Shown here in pieces: positions 1-4,779 of a stretch of DNA of 5,308 nt. The notes beneath the pieces are model-generated. The model saw only the letters and a list, made by a program, of their open reading frames with translations. It did not search any database and was not told the origin of the DNA. The position numbers and the translations under genes were made by a program. The DNA lies in the NCBI GenBank assembly GCA_964469935.1, contig CAYXZQ010000059.1, positions 1 to 5,308 on the forward strand, written 5' to 3'. This stretch comes from CAYXZQ01 sp964469935 (GTDB taxonomy: Archaea > Nanobdellota > Nanobdellia > Woesearchaeales > DSVV01). How positions within the stretch are numbered: the stretch's first letter is position 1; every line of letters starts with the position of its first letter.

Positions 1-769
1 CTACGGCATTGTTATAGCCGCCGAAATCATTAGCCTCGCCCTCATTTAGCCAGCAGGAATTGTCGGCGCCATTTGGGCAGGGTCCGGTGATTCCTTTGAA
101 CTGGTCACACCTGGACTTGTCCTCGTCAGCATCATGCCATACATTGTTATGGCACAGCTCCTGGTCCCCTGTGGACGGTAGTCCCCTCTCGGTGGACTCG
201 CCGATATTATGGAACTCATAATCAGAGAAGCACTGGTCCTCGTCGACACAGTCTGAGTTGTTGTTGCAGCAGGCGTCTGAATCCACGCCGTCATTCAGTG
301 GGGACATGAACTCGGTGATGTAGGCCTCGTTTGGGTCATCGCCGCAGCATTGGTTTATCTCACCGCCCACATTGTACCTGCCCGGGCCCAGGAGGCATGT
401 GCAGTCATTCACGTCCGCATCCCAGTCGATGGAATACATGTCTTTCCAGGCGGTCTGGGTATAATCATAAGGTAGGCCGCTGTCAGGCTCATGGAACATC
501 TGCCACTGTATCTGGACCGCCCCTTCTTCTGAGCAAAACACCGGGCTGGTCTGATCACCAAGGCTCGCGACACTGCAGCCGAAGCCTGTGCTCCAGTCCA
601 TGCTCGGGTCTGTTGTGTTTGTTGTGCATTGGGTTGTCCAGTTCTTCGCAATGTCTCCCGAGCCATATCTTATCCTGTACTGGTAATTTGCAGGGGAACT
701 TGAATCTGCAGCAGCATATGCTGTAAGCAGTGCAAGAAACATTATTATTAATACGGACTCCTTTTTCAT
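1..769 (-). CDS. Secreted Cys-rich surface protein, partial (C-terminus beyond the left edge)
   Basis: I do not recognise a named family. The reading frame is open for 256 codons from ATG at 769 to the window edge with no stop, so the C-terminus is missing. Residues 1-21 form a Sec-type signal peptide: MKKE, then a hydrophobic stretch to about residue 17, with probable cleavage in the AYAAA region. The mature part is acidic and Cys-rich. It has CTC at 123-125, a CCGDD motif at 141-145, CC at 167-168 and further Cys at 174, 180, 206, 221, 231 and 239, plus sequons such as NWT, NTT and NNS. Paired Cys and Asp/Asn-rich loops suggest a disulfide-stabilised, possibly calcium-binding, exported protein. 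CCGDD-like modules are, as far as I recall, common in large surface proteins of DPANN archaea. It lies downstream of the Cys-rich membrane protein but has its own promoter, so a link to the HXS cassette is not shown. The start is fixed by the signal peptide and the TATA box 43 bases upstream. Confidence 0.75.
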   Translation of the reverse strand, partial: MKKESVLIIMFLALLTAYAAADSSSPANYQYRIRYGSGDIAKNWTTQCTTNTTDPSMDWSTGFGCSVASLGDQTSPVFCSEEGAVQIQWQMFHEPDSGLPYDYTQTAWKDMYSIDWDADVNDCTCLLGPGRYNVGGEINQCCGDDPNEAYITEFMSPLNDGVDSDACCNNNSDCVDEDQCFSDYEFHNIGESTERGLPSTGDQELCHNNVWHDADEDKSRCDQFKGITGPCPNGADNSCWLNEGEANDFGGYNNAV

Positions 770-807
770 CTTAAATACCATCTTTTTATCATTTATCATG
801 GCAAAGG

Positions 808-817
808 TTATATAAAA
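808..817 (-). promoter_or_regulatory. Archaeal TATA box of the secreted Cys-rich protein
   Basis: On the minus strand this reads TTTTATATAA, preceded by an A-rich run that could serve as a BRE. Its centre is about 43 bases from the ATG at 769, which puts a transcription start near 785-788 and leaves a short leader of under 20 bases. The leader has no convincing Shine-Dalgarno match. Nothing else is evident in the 132-base gap between the flanking genes. Confidence 0.55.
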
Positions 818-901
818 GTTTTTTTATTGGAAATAGGACTGATTCAAATTTATCGATGTAAAAGTTTTGCGAGTTTATCCACTCCGAACGGTAAATTTAT
901 A

Positions 902-1774
902 CTATCCAGGACCTAATTCCCTGTAGCACTCTTCTTTCTCAGTCACAAGCTCGCAAAGGCTCTTATCATGGAGGATATCAGCAAGCTGTATGATGCAGGT
1001 CAGCTTTGAACTCTCGTCAAGTTCCGTGCATTCTGCCACATCTTTGTTGACTACGGCCATGCAAGCCGCTCTTGCCGCATTATCATTTATCTTTGCGCAC
1101 AGGTCAGCCCTACCCCAATTCATTGCAAGGTCCTGGTAGCACCAGTCTCTTCCGGCTGACAGGTTTTCGCAGAGCTCAGGCTCATGGTCTACATAAGCGT
1201 AGCAGTGCACCCTCCCAACCTCATCTAGGATTGGTCCGCAATAGGATGAATTATGGCTGATCAGCGCGACGCAGAAGTGCTGGTATGTGATGTCATTCCC
1301 GAGGCACTGTTCCAGTTTCAAGTCCTTCCTTACTGTATTGCAGATGAAGAATGTGGAGTTCTCGCAGCCGGTCACGTTGATGCTGCTGTTCCATCTGCAG
1401 TCAGCCTTGATTTCAGATCCCGTAGGGGCGTCAGGTATGTCTCTTGAGGAGCCTGGCATGATGATTCCGGAATATTCCTTGTATACGGTATCTCCCGAGC
1501 GGACAATCAGAGTGCAATCCGCGGGTTTGCTCTCGTAATTCATTATTATCTGCCCGCCCTCGGGCGATTTTTCAATTATAGCGCCGTGAAGGGGTGGCTT
1601 TTTTACCCCCTGGTCAAGCACCATAATGCCCGGCTTCCTCCTGTCATGAAGGAAAATTGCAAAAAACAGGATAAGCATAAGAATCACGACAATGCCTGAG
1701 AATGCAGAGTATGCCCACATATCATCTTTTTTCTTTTTTTTGGCTCTTTTTTTATGGCTGGTCTTTTTTTTCAT
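902..1774 (-). CDS. Single-pass membrane protein with periodic-cysteine extracytoplasmic domain
   Basis: Function unknown; 290 residues. Residues 2-16 are almost all Lys/Arg (a cytoplasmic tail), followed by one membrane span at about 20-42 and a long outside domain, so the topology is N-in/C-out. Residues 50-125 look like a small beta-rich region. From residue 157 to 283 cysteines recur at 157, 168, 179, 191, 202, 212, 226, 238, 249, 260, 274 and 283, mostly 11 or 12 apart. The intervening segments have the form C-x-x-I/L-x-D-...-C-Y/M-..., suggesting a stack of short disulfide-linked helices. Sequons at 129, 133, 139, 175 and 204 (NSS, NVT, NST, NSS, NLS) fit an exposed, glycosylated protein. 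It ends in TAG. It starts 55 bases after the HXS repeat gene with its own TATA box, so co-regulation with that gene is possible but not required. The Lys-rich start and the promoter distance support the chosen ATG. Confidence 0.8.
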   Translation of the reverse strand: MKKKTSHKKRAKKKKKDDMWAYSAFSGIVVILMLILFFAIFLHDRRKPGIMVLDQGVKKPPLHGAIIEKSPEGGQIIMNYESKPADCTLIVRSGDTVYKEYSGIIMPGSSRDIPDAPTGSEIKADCRWNSSINVTGCENSTFFICNTVRKDLKLEQCLGNDITYQHFCVALISHNSSYCGPILDEVGRVHCYAYVDHEPELCENLSAGRDWCYQDLAMNWGRADLCAKINDNAARAACMAVVNKDVAECTELDESSKLTCIIQLADILHDKSLCELVTEKEECYRELGPG

Positions 1775-1796
1775 CTGAAGATGTCAGTATATTCTA

Positions 1797-1804
1797 ATAT
1801 AAAA
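1797..1804 (-). promoter_or_regulatory. TATA box of the periodic-Cys membrane protein
   Basis: TTTTATAT on the minus strand, centred about 27 bases upstream of the ATG at 1774. At the usual archaeal TATA-to-start distance the transcript would begin at or within a base or two of the ATG, so it is predicted to be leaderless. No Shine-Dalgarno site precedes the ATG, which agrees. The box lies between the true stop of the repeat gene (1830) and the next start. This supports ending the repeat gene at 1830. Confidence 0.5.
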
Positions 1805-1829
1805 TAGTTTCGAAGAACCGCAGAGGGAT

Positions 1830-2440
1830 TCAATAGGATGCATGGCTGGAGTGGCTGCCATGGGAACTGTGAGAACCGTGGGAACTGTGTGAACTATGGC
1901 TCCCGTGAGAGCCGTGGCTGGAGTGACTGCCGTGGGAACTATGCGAACCGTGGCTGGAGTGGCTGCCGTGGGAACTGTGAGAACCGTGGCTGGAGTGACN
2001 NNNNNNNNNNNNNNNNNNNNNNNNNNNNNNNNNNNNNNNNNNNNNNNNNNNNNNNNNNNNNNNNNNNNNNNNNNNNNNNNNNNNNNNNNNNNNNNNNNNG
2101 AACCGTGGCTGGAGTGGCTGCCGTGGGAACTGTGAGAACCGTGGCTGGAGTGACTGCCGTGGGAACTGTGAGAACCGTGGCTGGAGTGGCTGCCGTGCGA
2201 ACTGTGGCTTGCGTGATGGTCGTGGTATCCCCTGGATTCTTCTGCACCCAGCCCGTCCCCGACCCCATACCTGATGTCAAGACTGTTGACATGGCTTGCG
2301 GAATTCTCCTTTGTCGCAAGTATGCCTCCAATCACTGCTGCCGATAGAAATGAACCCATCGCGAGAAGCGATTGCTTGGGCATCCTACCCTCTTCGCTAA
2401 TAAGAAAGCTTGAAATCTTTTTGCTTATTTTTGGAAGCAT
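1830..2440 (-). CDS. His-Xaa-Ser repeat protein, putative radical-SAM-modified precursor (interrupted by an N gap)
   Basis: A small protein; 168 residues are visible, plus the gap. Residues 1-23 are polar and basic (ISKKISSFLISEEGRMPKQ). Residues 24-42 are hydrophobic (SLLAMGSFLSAAVIGGILA), a likely membrane segment or leader. Residues 43-77 are a spacer with DIRYGVGDGLG and HDHHA. After that the chain is a tail of HSS-HGS triplets. There is no Cys or Trp in the visible sequence. The tail is in one frame on both sides of the N run and ends HASY-TGA. The 100 N placeholder breaks the frame, so a naive translation gives a false Ala/Thr/Val-rich end. I prefer ATG 2440 over the in-frame ATG 2458, because the TATA box centre is only about 20 bases from 2458 and AAGGGG precedes 2440. 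Neighbouring radical SAM and glycosyltransferase genes suggest it is a substrate for modification, resembling the His-Xaa-Ser (HxsA) idea in bacteria. A His-rich metal-binding surface protein is the alternative. Confidence 0.75.
1842..2209 (-). repeat. Tandem repeat encoding His-Xaa-Ser triplets (36-bp unit, 72-bp higher order)
   Basis: The coding unit is 18 bases (HSSHGS), but adjacent copies use different synonymous codons, so the nucleotide unit is 36 bases: CAC AGT TCC CAC GGC AGY, then CAC TCC AGC CAC GGT TCT. The Y position alternates C, T, C before the gap and T, C, T after it, giving a 72-base super-period. Six hexads are visible on the 5' side and five perfect ones on the 3' side. 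These are followed by an irregular HGS-HSS break, two more HSSHGS copies and a final HSSHASY. Copies near both ends carry small base changes (TCG for TCC or TCT, CAT for CAC), as expected when the middle of an array is the most recently expanded part. Confidence 0.9.
2000..2099. other. Assembly gap of 100 N inside the repeat
   Basis: Exactly 100 N, a common placeholder for a gap of unknown size, with the same repeat on both sides. Keeping the HXS frame across it needs a length equal to 2 modulo 3, which 100 is not. Matching the 36-base phase predicts 17 + 36k missing bases, and the 72-base AGC/AGT alternation predicts 17 + 72k (17, 89, 161 and so on). Confidence 0.95.
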
Positions 2441-2474
2441 TTTTTCCCCTTTTTGCATACTGTAGCCAAGGATA

Positions 2475-2482
2475 TATTTATA
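2475..2482 (-). promoter_or_regulatory. TATA box of the His-Xaa-Ser repeat gene
   Basis: TATAAATA on the minus strand with an A-rich CCAAAAGA just upstream that could act as a BRE. It is the best TATA match in the window. It predicts a transcript start near 2453, giving a leader of about 13 bases before ATG 2440 and excluding ATG 2458. It gives the precursor its own promoter in the 50-70 base gap after the glycosyltransferase-radical SAM gene, which would allow more substrate than enzyme to be made. Confidence 0.65.
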
Positions 2483-2509
2483 TCTTTTGGAAATTACTGT
2501 ATATGAGAA

Positions 2510-4153
2510 TCATGTAACGGGCATGAATTCAGCATGGCCCATCTCTTCTACATATTTCTTATAGACGCCTTCACATTTTCCGAAGTATCTGCATCTCCTG
2601 CAGTCTGGAAATTTCATCTTTTGGTCGAGCACCCTTTGCTGTTTACAGTTATAGGGCTCATCCTCGTCGCCGGGATAGATGCCGTCCAGCGTTTTTTCAG
2701 AGAAGTTTGACTCGCTGACCAGTTGTTGGTAAACTGTATTTATGGTGCAGGAAGGAAAACCTTCCAGACCTACAGTTATCCCGTCTTTCCCAGAGGCCCA
2801 TTCCAACACCTTTTCAAGATAGGGTCCAACGTCTGTATACGAAGGCACGACTGAGCTGAAATCCTTTCCAGCAGACCCGTACGGCGTCAAAAAGACAATC
2901 ATGATATCCCTTATGCCCAGCCCATGCATAAACATCACTGTCCGTTTCAGGTGCATGAAATTCTTCTTGGTCAGCATGATCTTCCCGAGGATATCAAAGC
3001 CCATCTGACGGATATTCTTGATTCCCTTCACGGTCTCTGCAAAACTGCCCTTGACCCTTGTCATGGAGTCAAATACAGTCTGGTCCGAATCATTGACATT
3101 GATGCTCAATGCCATGTTGTAGGCTTCAATGTCACTGCAGAACCAATCGTATGAGAACATCCTTGCATTTGTCTGCAGCAATATCTTGTAACCGGACCTG
3201 AAGCAGGTATCGATGATTTTGAAAAAGTCCTTCCTTATGGTCGGTTCGCCGCCAGTAAGCACAACAGAATCATATCTCTTCTTGTATTTTGCCAATTTTG
3301 ACTCGATTTTCCCGAAATCAACGAATTCCTTAGGCAGGTTGTCCCCTGTCACGCAAAAAGTGCAGTTGTTATTACATGTGTATCCTATCTTGAGGAACAG
3401 TCCTCCCTTCTCCGATGAAAGGATGTCCTTGTATATCTTTTCAACCTCTTCAGCGTACTTGTTGACAGGCTTGACATCCCAAGTGTCTGCAGCGGGCCTT
3501 TTTCGTTTGCCTTCAATGATGTCTTCTATTACGCGTTTAAGGTGCTCAGCGTCCCTAAAAATTATTGAGCTTCTGTTTTTGCCGAGCTTCTCTACCATGC
3601 TCTCAATGTTTGGTATTATCACAGGTTTTCGGTAATAGAACGATTCGAACATGGTCATGGGTCCTGTCTCATTCCACACTGATGGTATGATTAGGTAATC
3701 TATCCTGGAGAAAAAATCCGTGTAAAGCTTTCTTCTCGAAATGTTTTTTGCAATACTCACACACATGAATTTTTCCAGCCTCCCGACACATTCCCTGTCC
3801 ATTGGGTTGCTCTCGTCATAGACCAACCCCATCAAGACCTCAAAGCTGCGATCCCCAAGGTCATCCAGCGCCTTTTCTATCAAGGAAACCCCCTTGATAT
3901 ATGATAAGGAGCCGAGATATCCGAAAACTGGCCTGCCTCTTCTCAGGGGCACGGGCCTGTATCCACGAAACTTCAGACCGTAATACAGGCTTGTATATTT
4001 CTCTTCTTCGCCAAACAATTCAGAAAGATGCTTCTTCTGGTGCCTTGAAGGACATATTATCCTGTCGGACTGATTGATGATGTCATCTATCCAGGATTTT
4101 CTCAGCTCATTGTATTCGTCCGGCCCCAGATTCCTCATTTCAGCCATGCGCAT
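2510..4153 (-). CDS. GT4 glycosyltransferase C-terminal domain fused to a radical SAM domain with SPASM/twitch-like tail
   Basis: A 547-residue two-domain protein. Residues 1-245 match the GT-B C-terminal half of GT4 transferases: SDRIICPSR at 29-37, FGYLGSLSYIKGV at 77-89, and the nucleotide-sugar EX7E motif with Glu 162 and Glu 170 inside ETGPMTMFE. Residues 250-547 are a radical SAM enzyme. It has CX3CX2C at Cys 260, 264 and 267 for the SAM-binding 4Fe-4S cluster, LTGGEP at 299-304, and a Cys-rich end (469, 503, 518, 521, 527). The pattern CRRCRYFGKCEGVYKKY suggests an auxiliary cluster of the SPASM/twitch kind often seen in peptide-modifying members. The GT4 N-terminal half is the preceding gene, in the same frame and separated by one TGA. 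A tandem AGGTGA ribosome site precedes this ATG. It lies directly upstream of the HXS repeat gene. Inferred role: glycosylation and radical chemistry on that protein; the sugar and target residues are unknown. Confidence 0.85.
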   Translation of the reverse strand: MRMAEMRNLGPDEYNELRKSWIDDIINQSDRIICPSRHQKKHLSELFGEEEKYTSLYYGLKFRGYRPVPLRRGRPVFGYLGSLSYIKGVSLIEKALDDLGDRSFEVLMGLVYDESNPMDRECVGRLEKFMCVSIAKNISRRKLYTDFFSRIDYLIIPSVWNETGPMTMFESFYYRKPVIIPNIESMVEKLGKNRSSIIFRDAEHLKRVIEDIIEGKRKRPAADTWDVKPVNKYAEEVEKIYKDILSSEKGGLFLKIGYTCNNNCTFCVTGDNLPKEFVDFGKIESKLAKYKKRYDSVVLTGGEPTIRKDFFKIIDTCFRSGYKILLQTNARMFSYDWFCSDIEAYNMALSINVNDSDQTVFDSMTRVKGSFAETVKGIKNIRQMGFDILGKIMLTKKNFMHLKRTVMFMHGLGIRDIMIVFLTPYGSAGKDFSSVVPSYTDVGPYLEKVLEWASGKDGITVGLEGFPSCTINTVYQQLVSESNFSEKTLDGIYPGDEDEPYNCKQQRVLDQKMKFPDCRRCRYFGKCEGVYKKYVEEMGHAEFMPVT

Positions 4154-4157
4154 CGCT

Positions 4158-4168
4158 TCACCTCACCT
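4158..4168 (-). promoter_or_regulatory. Tandem Shine-Dalgarno overlapping the upstream stop codon
   Basis: The minus strand reads AGGTGAGGTGA: two perfect AGGTGA hexamers sharing one A, complementary to the archaeal 16S 3' end (CACCTCC). Their spacers to the ATG at 4153 are 9 and 4 bases. The TGA stop of the first half-gene is part of the first hexamer. This is the only strong ribosome site in the window and it precedes the only gene internal to a transcript, which supports real initiation or termination-reinitiation here. Confidence 0.65.
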
Positions 4169-4597
4169 GCAGGTGTCAAGCGATGTGATGTCGCATATCC
4201 TGTCGTCATGACACACTCCCTTGACGCAGAACAATGAATGGTCATGAAGTGTCAGGATCTTCCTTATCCCGAAGCTCGAGGCGGAATTTAGGATGGGCAG
4301 CAGGCTCAGGCCTGAAAATACCTGGACATGAACGATGTCCGGCCTGTAACGTCTGAATATCCTGTTGAAAAGCACTGCCAGTTCCGGGTCGTAGCCCTGG
4401 TCGAATGTCTTCTTTATGTTCTTTATGATCAGCTCATCTTCCGAAGGGCATTGTTCTATCTCGTATTTATCTTGCCGGCTTCCATCTTCGGAGAATTCGA
4501 TTCTGGCAAACAGTATTTCATGGGATTTTCTCTGCTGCTCCATCAGCTCGCTAAAGCAAGGATGGCTCCCGACCGTGGATACATGCATGATCTTCAT
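4163..4597 (-). CDS. GT4 glycosyltransferase N-terminal domain (first half of a split gene)
   Basis: 144 residues matching the N-terminal Rossmann half of GT4 enzymes, which holds the acceptor side. It begins MKIMHVST, the usual first strand, then has RYRPDIVHVQVFSGLSLLPI at 83-102 and ILTLHDHSLFC at 114-124, with Cys at 124, 129, 135 and 143 as in the Cys-bearing loop of many members. It stops at TGA after DTCR, where an intact GT4 would continue through about 30-50 more residues into the C-terminal half. The next gene supplies exactly that continuation in the same frame, with only GEA coded between TGA and its ATG. Removing the stop gives one protein of about 695 residues. It may be a nonsense change, a base error, or a two-chain enzyme coupled by the Shine-Dalgarno site at the junction. 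An in-frame TGA 9 bases upstream and the MKIMHV start fix the 5' end. Confidence 0.85.
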   Translation of the reverse strand: MKIMHVSTVGSHPCFSELMEQQRKSHEILFARIEFSEDGSRQDKYEIEQCPSEDELIIKNIKKTFDQGYDPELAVLFNRIFRRYRPDIVHVQVFSGLSLLPILNSASSFGIRKILTLHDHSLFCVKGVCHDDRICDITSLDTCR

Positions 4598-4645
4598 CTT
4601 TTCTCAGGACAGATTCCCTTGGTCCAAACCCCGGAATGAGTGCTG

Positions 4646-4655
4646 ATTTATAATT
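4646..4655 (-). promoter_or_regulatory. TATA box of the split glycosyltransferase-radical SAM operon
   Basis: AATTATAAAT on the minus strand behind a run of eight A that could be the BRE. Its centre is about 53 bases from the ATG at 4597, predicting a start near 4625 and a leader of roughly 28 bases without a good Shine-Dalgarno match. It lies in the divergent intergenic region shared with the second radical SAM gene. Confidence 0.5.
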
Positions 4656-4745
4656 TTTTTTCAGTTGGGCGTGAAATTATGCCGAAAACAGCCAGTCTCG
4701 CGGGCTTTCCCATTAGAATGAGATCAGGCACGGTGGCAATCAACA

Positions 4746-4755
4746 TATTTTTAAA
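4746..4755 (+). promoter_or_regulatory. Candidate TATA box of the rightward radical SAM gene
   Basis: TATTTTTAAA on the plus strand, centred about 30 bases before the ATG at 4780, which would give a leaderless or nearly leaderless transcript. It is a weaker match than the others. About 90 bases separate it from the leftward box, so the two promoters diverge and could share a regulator. I see no clear palindrome between them. Confidence 0.4.
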
Positions 4756-4779
4756 CATTGTTTGTTTCCCTCATACAGG

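Noticed and set aside
46..666. Open frames on either strand within the first 770 bases
   Set aside because: They are out-of-frame or antisense shadows of the secreted protein, which alone has a signal peptide, a promoter and an open frame to the edge.
892..902. TATA-like GTATAAATTTAC on the minus strand just after the periodic-Cys gene
   Set aside because: It is over 120 bases from the next start, and a better placed box exists at 808-817; it is probably ordinary AT-rich intergenic sequence.
1842..2209. CRISPR array
   Set aside because: The 36-base units abut without unique spacers and encode a continuous peptide in frame.
1838..2347. Plus-strand open frames across the repeat (Gly/Val/Thr/Arg-rich)
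   Set aside because: They arise because the HXS repeat lacks stops in several frames; they have no promoter, and the N gap inflates them.
2459..2512. Readthrough fusion of the radical SAM gene into the repeat gene (same frame, no stop between 2509 and 2458)
   Set aside because: The region carries the best TATA box in the window, frame agreement occurs by chance one time in three, and TGA is used as a normal stop by the repeat gene as well.
4163..4165. Genome-wide UGA recoding or selenocysteine at the GT4 TGA
   Set aside because: Two other genes here end in TGA. I see no convincing SECIS-like evidence, and selenocysteine is known in only a few archaeal groups. A split gene or an error explains it better.
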